From: an uncultured Clostridium sp. | GTDB lineage: Bacteria; Bacillota; Clostridia; TANB77; CAG-508 | Reading direction: 5' to 3' | DNA length: 9,133 bases | Assembly (NCBI GenBank): GCA_900556695.1 | Contig: USQA01000040.1 | Location: 1-9,133, forward strand | Shown here: in pieces, positions 1 through 7,773 of the stretch | Position numbering within the stretch: the stretch's first letter is position 1 | Layout: every line of letters begins with the position of its first letter | The notes under the pieces: generated by a model | What the model was told of the DNA's origin: nothing | Database searches by the model: none | What the model saw: the letters and a program-made list of their open reading frames with translations, nothing else | Program-made: the position numbers and the translations under genes

Positions 1-2477
1 CAATGGCTGGATTAGAACATCATATGGAACTTGCTAAAATGGCTGTAGAAGAAACTGGAAGAGGAATATATGAAGATAAAATAACAAAGAATATGTTTGC
101 AACAGAATATGTTTATCATAGTATTAAGTATGAAAAAACAGTTGGTGTTATTAATGAAAATGATGAAGAAGATTATATAGAAATTGCAGAGCCTGTAGGA
201 ATAATTGCAGGAGTAACACCTGTAACAAATCCTACTTCTACAACAATGTTTAAATCAATAATTGCGGCAAAGACAAGAAATGTTATTATATTTGGATTTC
301 ATCCATCTGCACAAAAGTGTAGTAGTGAGGCTGCAAGAATAGTAAGAGATGCAGCAGTTGCTGCTGGTGCACCAGAAGATTGCGTTTTATGGATTGAAGA
401 GCCATCAATTACAGCAACTAGATTATTAATGAATCATCCTGATGTTAGTTTGATTTTGGCAACAGGTGGAACAGGGATGGTAAGATCTGCATATTCATGT
501 GGCAAGCCAGCATTAGGAGTAGGACCAGGAAATGTACCATGTTATATAGATAAAACAGCTAAATTAGAAACTTCTGTAAATGATTTGGTTATGTCAAAAG
601 CGTTTGATAATGGAATGATTTGCGCTTCTGAGCAAGCAGTTTTAGTTGATAAAGAAATTTATAAAGAATTTGAAGAATTAATGAGAAACTCAGGATGTTA
701 TTTTGTAAGTCCTGAAGAAAAAGAAAAATTAAAAAATAGTATGTTTGAATACACAGATGAATATGGATATAAATTAAAATCTCATGTTCCTGGCCAATCT
801 CCATATGTTATTGCAAAAGAGGCTGGATTTGAAGTGCCAGAAGAAACTAAAGTTTTAGTTGTATATGAAGAAGGAATAGGAAGCGATTATCCATTTTCTA
901 AAGAAAAGTTAAGTCCAGTTTTAACTTATTATATTGTAGAAAATGAAGAAGAAGGAATAAATAAAGCAGAAAGATTATTAGAATTTGGTGGACTTGGTCA
1001 TTCTGCTGTTATACACAGTGAAAACGAAGAAACAATTTTAAGATTTTCTGAAAAAATGAAAGCAGGAAGAATTATTGTTAATTCTCCATCAACTCATGGA
1101 GCAATTGGTGATATATATAATACAAATATGCCATCATTAACACTTGGATGTGGTTCATTCGGTGGAAATTCAACAACAGCAAATGTATCATCAGTAAATT
1201 TAATAAATATAAAAAGAGTTGCGAAAAGGAGAGTTAATATGCAATGGTTTAAAATTCCAGAAAAAATATATTTTGAAGCTGGTTCAATACAGTATTTAGA
1301 AAAAATGCCAAACATTGAAAGAGCATTTATTGTAACAGACGAAGGAATGGTAAAATTAGGATATGTTGATAAAGTTTTATATCATTTAAGAAATAGAATA
1401 CAATATGTTCATTCACAAATATTTAGTGATGTAGAATCAGATCCATCTTTTGATACTATAATGAAAGGTGTTAAAGCAATGGAAAGCTTTAAACCAGATG
1501 TAATTATAGCAATTGGTGGAGGTAGCGCAATGGATGCAGCAAAAGGAATGTGGCTATTTTATGAGCATCCAGAAGCAGATGCAGAAGGATTAAAATTGAA
1601 GTTTATGGATATACGTAAACGTACTTATAAATTCCCAGAGCTTGGAACAAAATGTAAAATGGTAGCAATACCAACTACATCTGGAACAGGTTCAGAAGTA
1701 ACATCATTTGCAGTTATTACAGATAAAGAAAAAAATAAAAAATATCCATTGGCAGATTATGAACTAACACCAGATGTTGCAATAGTAGATCCTGATTTGG
1801 TAATGAGCCTTCCAAAATCTATTACAGCAGACACAGGAATGGATGTTTTAACACATGCATTAGAAGCATATGTATCAAATATGGCATCAGATTATACAGA
1901 TGGTTTAGCGGAAAAAGCTGCAGAATTAGTAATGAAGTATTTAGAAATGGCATATGATGATGGAACAAATAAATTAGCAAGAGAAAAAATGCACAATAGT
2001 AGTACAATAGCAGGAATGGCATTTACAAATGCATTTTTAGGTGTTAATCACTCACTAGCACATAAGATAGGTGCAGAATTCCATTTACCACATGGTAGAA
2101 TAAATGCAATATTATTACCATATGTTATAAGATATAATAGTTCTAAACCAACTAAATTTGTATCTTTTCCAAAATACGAATATTTTATAGCAGATGAAAA
2201 ATATTATGAAATGGCTAAAAAAGTAGGATTAAAAGCAGATACAAAAGAAGAAGGAATAAATAGTTTAATTAAGAGAATTCAAGAAATGAATGAACACTTA
2301 AATATTCCAAAATCTTTTAAAGAAGCAGGAATTGATGAAAAAGAATTTTTATCTAAAGTAGATATACTTGCAGAAAGAAGCTTTGAAGATCAATGTACAA
2401 CAGCAAATCCAAGAGTACCATTAGTTACAGAGTTGAAACAAATTATGCTAGATAGTTATTATGGAAAAGAAGTATAA
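1..2477 (+). CDS. adhE: Bifunctional acetaldehyde-CoA/alcohol dehydrogenase AdhE (5' end outside window)
   Basis: AdhE converts acetyl-CoA to acetaldehyde and then to ethanol in the cytoplasm, regenerating NAD+ during fermentation. The first full codon is at 3. The visible 824 residues have both domains. The N-terminal aldehyde dehydrogenase domain shows LATGGTGMV (152-160), GVGPGNVP (172-179) and the catalytic cysteine in [11 protein letters not shown] (Cys207). A linker ([12 protein letters not shown], from 404) leads to the iron-dependent alcohol dehydrogenase domain, with [11 protein letters not shown] (505-515), SGTGSEV (560-566) and iron ligands Asp614, His618, His683 and His697. The C-terminus DQCTTANPR...YYG is typical. 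Compared from memory with E. coli AdhE (Cys246, Asp653, His657), about 39-40 residues are missing, so the ATG at 3 is probably an internal Met and the whole protein would be near 864 aa. No frameshift or lost catalytic residue is visible. AdhE of this type assembles into spirosome filaments (family knowledge). A hairpin terminator follows. Confidence 0.97.
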   Translation, partial: MAGLEHHMELAKMAVEETGRGIYEDKITKNMFATEYVYHSIKYEKTVGVINENDEEDYIEIAEPVGIIAGVTPVTNPTSTTMFKSIIAAKTRNVIIFGFHPSAQKCSSEAARIVRDAAVAAGAPEDCVLWIEEPSITATRLLMNHPDVSLILATGGTGMVRSAYSCGKPALGVGPGNVPCYIDKTAKLETSVNDLVMSKAFDNGMICASEQAVLVDKEIYKEFEELMRNSGCYFVSPEEKEKLKNSMFEYTDEYGYKLKSHVPGQSPYVIAKEAGFEVPEETKVLVVYEEGIGSDYPFSKEKLSPVLTYYIVENEEEGINKAERLLEFGGLGHSAVIHSENEETILRFSEKMKAGRIIVNSPSTHGAIGDIYNTNMPSLTLGCGSFGGNSTTANVSSVNLINIKRVAKRRVNMQWFKIPEKIYFEAGSIQYLEKMPNIERAFIVTDEGMVKLGYVDKVLYHLRNRIQYVHSQIFSDVESDPSFDTIMKGVKAMESFKPDVIIAIGGGSAMDAAKGMWLFYEHPEADAEGLKLKFMDIRKRTYKFPELGTKCKMVAIPTTSGTGSEVTSFAVITDKEKNKKYPLADYELTPDVAIVDPDLVMSLPKSITADTGMDVLTHALEAYVSNMASDYTDGLAEKAAELVMKYLEMAYDDGTNKLAREKMHNSSTIAGMAFTNAFLGVNHSLAHKIGAEFHLPHGRINAILLPYVIRYNSSKPTKFVSFPKYEYFIADEKYYEMAKKVGLKADTKEEGINSLIKRIQEMNEHLNIPKSFKEAGIDEKEFLSKVDILAERSFEDQCTTANPRVPLVTELKQIMLDSYYGKEV

Positions 2478-2528
2478 ATAAATTTTAATTATTAAAATAA
2501 ATGGAGTTATTCAAATTGTTTAAAAATC

Positions 2529-2557
2529 AGGAAAGTTATGCAACTTTCCTAATTTTT
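2529..2557 (+). terminator. Rho-independent terminator of adhE
   Basis: A perfect 9-bp inverted repeat, AGGAAAGTT (2529-2537) and AACTTTCCT (2542-2550), encloses a 4-nt loop and is followed by AATTTTTATATT. It lies 52 bases after the adhE stop codon and before the next gene's promoter, so it separates the two transcription units. Confidence 0.85.
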
Positions 2558-2579
2558 ATATTAAAATAATAAAATTCAA

Positions 2580-2608
2580 TTGACTAAATATATAATAGGT
2601 GTTAAAAT
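2580..2608 (+). promoter_or_regulatory. Sigma-A-type promoter of the helical-protein gene
   Basis: TTGACT (2580-2585) and TAAAAT (2603-2608) are separated by exactly 17 bases; each matches the vegetative consensus at five of six positions. The expected transcript start near 2615 gives a leader of about 25 bases, enough for the ribosome binding site at 2629 and the TTG start at 2640. The promoter sits directly after the adhE terminator. Confidence 0.7.
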
Positions 2609-2628
2609 CACTATACATAAAATTAAGA

Positions 2629-2634
2629 AGGTGA
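2629..2634 (+). promoter_or_regulatory. Ribosome binding site that decides the TTG start at 2640
   Basis: AGGTGA, within AAGAAGGTGA, lies 5 bases before TTG at 2640. The same frame is open back to a TTG at 2580, but that codon is the first three bases of the -35 box and would not be transcribed, so 2640 is the better start. Confidence 0.7.
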
Positions 2635-2639
2635 TACTA

Positions 2640-3653
2640 TTGAAAAGAAGACAAGAATTTGCAAAAAGATTAAAAATATTAGGAAAAAAAGATGGAGAAG
2701 CTATAGTACAAAGAGGAGTAGAAAAAGCTGAGAGAATAATTGAAGAAACAGAAGATGATGAAATCAAAACGGCATTAAATGTATTAAATGCATATATTAT
2801 AAATCATATAAAAAAATTGCCAGCACAAGAACAAAAAAAGGCAATAGATGAATTGATTGATAAAATTTTAAATAGTGATAATATAGAACATAATGAAGAA
2901 ATTGCAATTGGTGTTATAAATAATATGTTAAAAGAAAAAGAAGTGCCAAATAAATATGTAATAGATTCTGCAAAAGAGTTAGATGATTCAACACTTACTA
3001 AACTAAATGAAGAAGACGAAATACCAATAAGTGAAAGAAGAGAATTAATAAAAGCAATAGATGATGATGAAAAAAGAAAAGAACAACTAGAAAAGTTAAA
3101 AAAAGAAGAAGAAAAAAGAAAAAAGAAAATAATACAAAAAGAAAGGAAAATTTTACAAAAAGTTTATAGTGAATGTGGGAAAGAAACACCTGATAATGAA
3201 TTAGTTATGAAAGTTGAAACAGCAATCTCAAAAACACCGCATTTATCTAAAGAAGAAATGGAACAAATGAAAGCTAAAATATTAGCTAAACAAATAGCTT
3301 ATAATTATAAAATGTTTGGTTCTGTTAAATTAAAACTATTATCAGAAATAATGAGTGCAAAAGAAATGAAACAAATAGGGATTATTGATTTAGTAGAAGA
3401 AGAAAGCATAAAATTAAGCAATGGTAAAGAAAAAGAGTTTAATGAAAAAAGAGATTTGGAAAGAAGACTAAATAAAGAAATACAAGAAGAATATGCAAAA
3501 TATAATGAAAAAGATGAAATGGAAAAAGTAATAAATATGTTAAAAGGTTTTCCAAAAGAAGAAAGAATAAAAATAATAGAAGAAATAAAAGATTTTGTTT
3601 CCAATAAAGCAAAACAAATAAATGCTAAAGAAGTAGAGGAAGAAGAAAGATAA
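2640..3653 (+). CDS. Hypothetical charged, all-helical / coiled-coil cytoplasmic protein (337 aa)
   Basis: I do not recognise this family. With the TTG start at 2640 the product is 337 aa, extremely rich in Lys, Glu and Ile, with one cysteine (Cys179) and no tryptophan. There is no signal peptide or membrane segment, so a cytoplasmic location is expected. Residues 143-171 are nearly all Lys/Arg/Glu (KRKEQLEKLKKEEEKRKKK and on), suggesting a coiled coil or single alpha-helix. On either side are helix-Pro-helix units: IINHIKKLPAQEQKKAIDEL (53-72), EIPISERRELIKAI (127-140), ISKTPHLSKEEMEQMKAKIL (196-215) and VINMLKGFPKEERIKIIEEI (297-316). The first and last are alike enough to suggest an alpha-helical repeat fold. 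The gene has its own promoter and terminator and is not in an operon. Composition matches its neighbours, so there is no sign of recent transfer. A structural, scaffold or protein-binding role is possible but is only inference. Confidence 0.85.
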   Translation: MKRRQEFAKRLKILGKKDGEAIVQRGVEKAERIIEETEDDEIKTALNVLNAYIINHIKKLPAQEQKKAIDELIDKILNSDNIEHNEEIAIGVINNMLKEKEVPNKYVIDSAKELDDSTLTKLNEEDEIPISERRELIKAIDDDEKRKEQLEKLKKEEEKRKKKIIQKERKILQKVYSECGKETPDNELVMKVETAISKTPHLSKEEMEQMKAKILAKQIAYNYKMFGSVKLKLLSEIMSAKEMKQIGIIDLVEEESIKLSNGKEKEFNEKRDLERRLNKEIQEEYAKYNEKDEMEKVINMLKGFPKEERIKIIEEIKDFVSNKAKQINAKEVEEEER

Positions 3654-3668
3654 ATAGAAATATAATAA

Positions 3669-3745
3669 AAAACAACTTAGATTTAGAAGGATGTTAAAAA
3701 ATAAAATGTACATCTAAATCTAAGTTGTTTTATTGTTTTTTGTTT
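3669..3745 (+). terminator. Bidirectional terminator between the convergent hypothetical gene and asnS
   Basis: A perfect 19-bp inverted repeat (left arm 3669-3687, right arm 3713-3731; core AACAACTTAGATTTAGA) flanks a 25-nt loop. On the + strand it is followed by ATTGTTTTTTGTTTTT. On the - strand the hairpin is followed by TATTATA after its own run of T. This fits termination of transcription from both sides: the hypothetical gene ends at 3653 and asnS ends at 3793. Confidence 0.85.
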
Positions 3746-3792
3746 TTCAAAATTACTATGTTTCAATAATTTTTAGTATATAAGAAAGTGAT

Positions 3793-5184
3793 TTAAAAGT
3801 CACAATTTTTAGGTGTTCTTGGGAATGGAATTACATCACGTATATTCTGCATACCTGTTAAATACATAATGGCTCTTTCAAAACCAAGACCAAATCCTGC
3901 ATGATTACAACTTCCATATTTACGTAAATCTAAATACCAATCATATTCATTTATAGGCATATTTAGTTCTTTCATTCTGTTTAATAATTTGTCATAGTTT
4001 TCTTCTCTTTGACTACCACCAATAATTTCTCCAATTCCTGGAACTAGTAAATCAGTTGCAGCAACAGTTTCCCCATCATCATTTTGTTTCATATAAAAAG
4101 CTTTTATATCTTTAGGATAATTAGTTACAAATACAGGTTTCTTAAAGATTTTCTCACATAGATATCTTTCATGTTCTGTTTGTAAATCAACGCCCCAAGA
4201 AACTTTATATTCAAATTCATCATTATGTTTTTCTAATTCTTTTATAGCATCTGTATAAGTAACTCTTGCAAAGTCTGAAGTGATTACATGATTTAGTCTT
4301 TCTAATAACCCTTTATCAATAAATTGATTAAAAAATTGCATTTCTTCAGGACAATTATCTAATACATATTTAAAAATATATTTAATCATATCTTCTGCTA
4401 AATCCATATCATCAGTTAAATCGGCAAAACATATTTCAGGTTCAACCATCCAAAATTCTGCTGCGTGTTTTACAGTGTTAGAATTTTCAGCACGGAATGT
4501 TGGACCAAAAGTATAAACATTACAAAAAGCTTCTGCATATGTTTCTGCATTTAATTGACCACTAACTGTTAAATGAGCAGGTTTTCCGAAAAAGTCTTTA
4601 GAAAAATCTACATTATTTTCTTCTGTTTTTGGAATATTGTTCAAATCAAATGAATTAACATTAAACATTTCTCCTGCACCCTCAGCATCGCTACCAGTAA
4701 GAATAGGAGTATTTACATATACAAATCCTCTTTCTTGAAAAAATTTGTGGATAGCATATGCTAAAACACTTCTTACACGAAAAACACTATTAAAAGTATT
4801 TGTTCTTGGTCTAAGATGAGAGATTGTCCTCAAATATTCAAAAGAGTGTCTCTTTTTTTGTAAAGGATATGAATTATCAGATAAGTTTTCAATTTGAATA
4901 GATTCGGCTTGTATTTCAAATGGTTGTTTTGCATTTTGTGTTTCAACTAAAAGACCTGTAACTTTAATTGATGAACTTATTGTTAATTTAGAGATTTCTT
5001 CAAAATTTTCTAGTTTATCTGTATATACTATTTGAACATTGTTAAAAAATGTACCATCATTTATTTCTATAAACCCAAAAGATTTCGAACCTCTTACAGT
5101 TTTTACCCATCCTTCAAATGTTATTTTTTGATTTAAGTATTTATTAGTTTCTTTATATAAATTTTTTACAGTTATACTTTTCAT
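3793..5184 (-). CDS. asnS: Asparaginyl-tRNA synthetase
   Basis: AsnRS activates asparagine with ATP and charges tRNA-Asn in the cytoplasm. The 463-aa length is normal (E. coli about 466). The N-terminal OB-fold anticodon-binding domain covers about residues 1-110 ([20 protein letters not shown] at 21-40). The class II catalytic core follows: motif 1 around 146-162 ([17 protein letters not shown]), motif 2 at 226-250 ([11 protein letters not shown]...[11 protein letters not shown], with Arg231), and motif 3 at 430-442 ([13 protein letters not shown], with Arg437). The RAENSNT...HAAEF signature and [12 protein letters not shown] (355-366) favour AsnRS over AspRS. The ATG at 5184 is preceded by GGAGG with a 6-base gap. 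The gene is single, has its own promoter, converges on the hypothetical gene and diverges from murA. No T-box leader is present. Confidence 0.97.
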   Translation of the reverse strand: MKSITVKNLYKETNKYLNQKITFEGWVKTVRGSKSFGFIEINDGTFFNNVQIVYTDKLENFEEISKLTISSSIKVTGLLVETQNAKQPFEIQAESIQIENLSDNSYPLQKKRHSFEYLRTISHLRPRTNTFNSVFRVRSVLAYAIHKFFQERGFVYVNTPILTGSDAEGAGEMFNVNSFDLNNIPKTEENNVDFSKDFFGKPAHLTVSGQLNAETYAEAFCNVYTFGPTFRAENSNTVKHAAEFWMVEPEICFADLTDDMDLAEDMIKYIFKYVLDNCPEEMQFFNQFIDKGLLERLNHVITSDFARVTYTDAIKELEKHNDEFEYKVSWGVDLQTEHERYLCEKIFKKPVFVTNYPKDIKAFYMKQNDDGETVAATDLLVPGIGEIIGGSQREENYDKLLNRMKELNMPINEYDWYLDLRKYGSCNHAGFGLGFERAIMYLTGMQNIRDVIPFPRTPKNCDF

Positions 5185-5190
5185 AAATTA

Positions 5191-5195
5191 CCTCC
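5191..5195 (-). promoter_or_regulatory. Ribosome binding site of asnS
   Basis: On the - strand, TTGGAGGTAATTTATG: a full GGAGG core lies 6 bases before the ATG at 5184, fixing the asnS start. Confidence 0.85.
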
Positions 5196-5213
5196 AATTT
5201 TTTGTATGAGAAT

Positions 5214-5242
5214 ATTATATGCCAATATTATGGAATTTTCAA
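5214..5242 (-). promoter_or_regulatory. Sigma-A-type promoter of asnS
   Basis: Read on the - strand, TTGAAA (5242-5237) and a perfect TATAAT (5219-5214) are separated by 17 bases. The transcript would start near 5207, leaving only about 23 bases of leader before the ATG. That leaves no room for a T-box or other riboswitch, so asnS looks constitutively expressed. Confidence 0.75.
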
Positions 5243-5401
5243 TAGTTAAATTTTTTGAAGGATATAAATGCAAAAAACAAAAGAACAGTAAGAAAAGAAA
5301 ACAGGAAAAAAGTTGTATCTTATATTTTTTACAAAAAATCACTTTTTTTATTTAGATAACATAATATATATCAAAATAAAAAGTGAAAGGTGGTAGGCTA
5401 A
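5243..5401 (+). promoter_or_regulatory. Upstream region of murA, with a weak AT-rich hairpin
   Basis: The leader of murA must begin in this stretch, but no promoter pair is clear. CATAAT (5360-5365) is an acceptable -10 box with no good -35 box at 16-18 bases. A weak dyad, AAAAAAGT (5306-5313) with ACTTTTTT (5341-5348) and an inner TGTA/TACA pair (5314-5317 with 5330-5333), could form an attenuator-like hairpin, but in such AT-rich DNA it may be chance. The murA ribosome binding site AAAGGTGG is at 5386-5393, 8 bases before the ATG. Confidence 0.35.
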
Positions 5402-6649
5402 ATGTCTGAGTACATAATAAAAGGAGGTAGAAAAATATCAGGAGAAGTAACAATATCTGGTTCAAAAAATGCAGCATTACCAATAATTGCAGCAAGTATT
5501 TTAAATAAAGGAAAAACTACATTATATAATGTACCTAATATACATGACACACAAATGATGTTTGAAATATTAAATAAAATAGGAGGAAAAGTAACCCAAA
5601 AAAATAATAAGATCATTATAGAAACCAGCAAAATAAATAAATATGAAATACCAGAAGAACTAATGAGACAGATGCGTTCTTCAGTTATATTTGCAGGAAG
5701 CCTAGTTGGCAGATATAAAAAAGCTACATTTTCATATCCAGGAGGATGTGATATTGGAACAAGACCTATTGATCTACATTTAAAGGCATTTGAAAAATTA
5801 GGAATAAATATTCAAAAAAACTATGGAAATATTAGCTGTATTTGTGATAAAATAACAGGAGAAAAAATAGACCTTGATTTTCCAAGTGTAGGAGCAACAG
5901 AAAACGCAATACTTGCAAGTTGCTTAGGAGAAGGAAAAACAATTATAACTAATGCTGCTAGAGAACCGGAAATTATTGATTTGCAAAATTTTCTAAATAA
6001 AATGGGAGCAAAGATAAAAGGAGCAGGTTCCAATAAAATAGAAATAAATGGAGTAAAACAATTAAAAGATGTTAGTTATAATATTATGCCAGATAGAATA
6101 GAAACAGGTACTTTTCTTTGCATTGCGGCAATGACAGGAGGAAGTTTAAAATTAAAAAATGCAGATGCAACACATATAACACCTGTTATTGATAAACTTG
6201 AAGAATCAGGTTGTAAAATAGAAACATATAAAAATATAATACAAATAGAAGGACCTAAAAAGTTAAAAGCAGTTGATATAAAAACTATGCCATATCCAGG
6301 TTTTCCTACTGATATGCAATCAATATTTGCTACAACAATGACAGTAGCAAAAGGAACTTCAGTTATTGTAGAAAATATATTTGAAAACAGATATAAATAT
6401 ACTCAAGAATTAGTAAGAATGGGAGCAAAAATAAAGGTAGAAGGAAAAACAGCTGTTATTAAAGGTGTAAGAAAATTATATGGGGCAAATGTTAAAGCAA
6501 CAGATTTAAGAGGAGGAGCTTCTGTAGTTATGGCAGGCATTGCTGCTAAAGGAATAACAAAAGTAGAAAATATAGAATATATTTTAAGAGGATATGAAAA
6601 ATTTGATAAAAAGTTACAAAATATAGGTGTTAATATTTTAAAAAGATAA
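5402..6649 (+). CDS. murA: UDP-N-acetylglucosamine 1-carboxyvinyltransferase MurA
   Basis: MurA transfers enolpyruvate from PEP to UDP-GlcNAc, the first committed step of peptidoglycan synthesis, in the cytoplasm. The 415-aa product has the usual length and the EPSP-synthase-type fold. Visible active-site residues are Lys22 and Asn23 in SGSKNAALP, the catalytic loop PGGCDIGTRPIDLH with Cys116, Asp304 in YPGFPTDMQ, and Arg370 in DLRGGASVVMAG. Cysteine rather than aspartate in the loop predicts sensitivity to fosfomycin (family knowledge). The ATG at 5402 has AAAGGTGG 8 bases upstream. Clostridia and bacilli often carry two MurA paralogues; this is the copy next to divIB and the DUF881 genes, so it is likely tied to the division and wall cluster. 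A hairpin without a U-tract follows, so some read-through into divIB is plausible. Confidence 0.97.
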   Translation: MSEYIIKGGRKISGEVTISGSKNAALPIIAASILNKGKTTLYNVPNIHDTQMMFEILNKIGGKVTQKNNKIIIETSKINKYEIPEELMRQMRSSVIFAGSLVGRYKKATFSYPGGCDIGTRPIDLHLKAFEKLGINIQKNYGNISCICDKITGEKIDLDFPSVGATENAILASCLGEGKTIITNAAREPEIIDLQNFLNKMGAKIKGAGSNKIEINGVKQLKDVSYNIMPDRIETGTFLCIAAMTGGSLKLKNADATHITPVIDKLEESGCKIETYKNIIQIEGPKKLKAVDIKTMPYPGFPTDMQSIFATTMTVAKGTSVIVENIFENRYKYTQELVRMGAKIKVEGKTAVIKGVRKLYGANVKATDLRGGASVVMAGIAAKGITKVENIEYILRGYEKFDKKLQNIGVNILKR

Positions 6650-6655
6650 AATTTT

Positions 6656-6709
6656 GAGCTTGATTATAAATATGTTATTAAAAATCAAATACCAAACCTA
6701 ATCAAGCTC
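6656..6709 (+). other. Inverted repeat in the murA-divIB gap, possible weak terminator or mRNA hairpin
   Basis: A perfect 11-bp repeat, GAGCTTGATTA (6656-6666) and TAATCAAGCTC (6699-6709), encloses a 32-nt AT-rich loop. The right arm is followed by TTGATATATATAAC, with no run of T, so efficient intrinsic termination is doubtful. It begins 7 bases after the murA stop codon. It may act as a partial terminator or protect the 3' end of the murA message. Confidence 0.5.
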
Positions 6710-6738
6710 TTGATATATATAACATAAAATATTATTAA
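6710..6738 (+). promoter_or_regulatory. Possible promoter of the divIB-DUF881 operon
   Basis: TTGATA (6710-6715, five of six consensus matches) and TATTAA (6733-6738, four of six) are 17 bases apart, in the 115-bp gap before divIB. The -35 box directly abuts the right arm of the preceding hairpin. The -10 box is weak, and in AT-rich DNA such matches are common. Confidence 0.35.
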
Positions 6739-6750
6739 TATAAATATGTT

Positions 6751-6827
6751 GGAGGGATGATCCTATGGCTAAGAGATTAAAACAAAAAAATGACAGTATT
6801 CAAAGTAGAAAAAAACGGACAAGCTAA
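6751..6827 (+). other. Strong ribosome binding site and ATG opening a 20-codon frame, out of register with divIB
   Basis: GGAGGG (6751-6756) stands 8 bases before ATG at 6765. That ATG opens MAKRLKQKNDSIQSRKKRTS and stops at TAA 6825-6827, overlapping the DivIB frame by 38 bases. The DivIB frame is +1 relative to it. Two A7 runs (6784-6790 and 6809-6815) lie in the overlap. Removing one A from either joins the frames into a 330-aa DivIB with a basic N-terminus. The possibilities are a homopolymer error in the sequence, a natural frameshift or slippage site, or a true short leader peptide coupled to divIB translation. Confidence 0.55.
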
Positions 6828-7758
6828 AAGAAAAAAGATTGAAGAAAAAAACAAAATTAAAAGTGTTAGAGAAAGAGAAAAAAGGATAAAACAAAAAAAT
6901 AAAAATGATGAATTTGATTTGGAAAACGAAATGGTAATCCAAATGACAAATAGAAATAATATGGAAAAAGAACAAAAAAGAATTAAAGAATTGGACAAAC
7001 AGGCAGAAAAAAGAAATAAAAGAAATAAAAAAGTAAAAAATATATTAAAAATCCTATTATTACTAGGTGTAATAATAGGTGGAACTATATTTTCTATGAC
7101 ATCTCCAATTTTTAATATTAAAGAAATTCAAGTTACCAATAATAATATAACACCAAGTGATACTATAATTAGTTTATCAGAATTAAAATTAGATGAAAAC
7201 ATATTTAAGTTTAATAAATATAATGTAAAAAATAAAATAAAAGAAAATGCTTATATTGAAGATGTAAAAATACACAGAAAAATCCCAAATGTTGTTCAAA
7301 TAGAAATAACTCAAAGACAGCCTAAATATAGTATTGACTTTATGGGAAAATACGCCTATATTAATAGTCAAGGATATATTTTAGAAGTAGCAGACACAAA
7401 TAATGGATTACCAATAATACAAGGAATATCTACAAATGAAGAAGAAATAGTACCTAATAGTAGATTAAATGAAGATGATTTAACTTCCTTAGAAAATATA
7501 ATAAAAATTATGGATATAGCTAAGGAAAATAATTTAGACACAAAAGTCACTAGTATTGACATAACAAATAAAAATCAATATAGTATATATATACAAGAAG
7601 AGAAAAAAAGAATACATTTAGGTGAAAACACAAATTTAGGAAATAAAATGTTGTATGCAATATCAATAATGGAAAAGGAAAAGCAAATAGAAGGAGATAT
7701 ATATGTTAATGGAGACTTAAATAATAAGTTTCAACCATATTTTAGAGAAAAAGTATAA
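6790..7758 (+). CDS. divIB: Cell division protein DivIB/FtsQ (start uncertain)
   Basis: DivIB/FtsQ is a single-pass membrane protein of the divisome that, in the family, works with FtsL/DivIC and the septal peptidoglycan synthase. Counted from ATG 6790 (322 aa) it has a long, very basic cytoplasmic tail (1-84), a membrane helix at about 85-104 (ILKILLLLGVIIGGTIFSMT), a POTRA-like domain from FNIKEIQV (108-115) to about 175 (RKIPNVVQIEITQRQP), and a beta domain with YAYINSQGYIL (188-198), ending GDIYVNGDLNNKFQPYF. This architecture and the position upstream of two DUF881 genes support DivIB. The ATG at 6790 has no ribosome binding site; the good one serves ATG 6765 in another frame, so the true N-terminus may be MAKRLKQK... 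joined by a one-base shift. The next gene starts 15 bases after the stop codon, so they are probably one operon. Confidence 0.88.
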   Translation: MTVFKVEKNGQAKRKKIEEKNKIKSVREREKRIKQKNKNDEFDLENEMVIQMTNRNNMEKEQKRIKELDKQAEKRNKRNKKVKNILKILLLLGVIIGGTIFSMTSPIFNIKEIQVTNNNITPSDTIISLSELKLDENIFKFNKYNVKNKIKENAYIEDVKIHRKIPNVVQIEITQRQPKYSIDFMGKYAYINSQGYILEVADTNNGLPIIQGISTNEEEIVPNSRLNEDDLTSLENIIKIMDIAKENNLDTKVTSIDITNKNQYSIYIQEEKKRIHLGENTNLGNKMLYAISIMEKEKQIEGDIYVNGDLNNKFQPYFREKV

Positions 7759-7760
7759 GC

Positions 7761-7767
7761 AGAGGTG
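7761..7767 (+). promoter_or_regulatory. Ribosome binding site that decides the first DUF881 start
   Basis: AGAGGTG lies 6 bases before ATG at 7774. The upstream in-frame GTG at 7765 is itself part of this site, so the ATG is the better start and the protein is 237 aa rather than 240. Confidence 0.75.
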
Positions 7768-7773
7768 AAAAAT

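Noticed and set aside
2482..2498. Near-perfect palindrome ATTTTAAT-T-ATTAAAAT just after adhE
   Set aside because: Contains only A and T, so chance occurrence is likely; the GC-containing hairpin at 2529 is the better terminator.
2591..2596. Perfect TATAAT as the -10 box of the helical-protein gene
   Set aside because: The sequence 17 bases upstream (AATAAA) is not a -35 box; the TTGACT/TAAAAT pair is more convincing.
2580..2639. Twenty-codon N-terminal extension of the helical protein from TTG 2580
   Set aside because: The TTG is part of a good -35 box and has no ribosome binding site; TTG 2640 has one.
5268..5291. Seven-codon ORF MQKTKEQ with GAAGG 6 bases upstream, between asnS and murA
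   Set aside because: Too short to support, ends over 100 bases before murA, and such matches are expected by chance in AT-rich DNA.
5185..5401. T-box riboswitch upstream of asnS, common for aminoacyl-tRNA synthetase genes in Gram-positives
   Set aside because: No T-box consensus (AGGGTGG-N-ACCGCG type) is present on the - strand, and the promoter sits only about 23 bases before the start codon.
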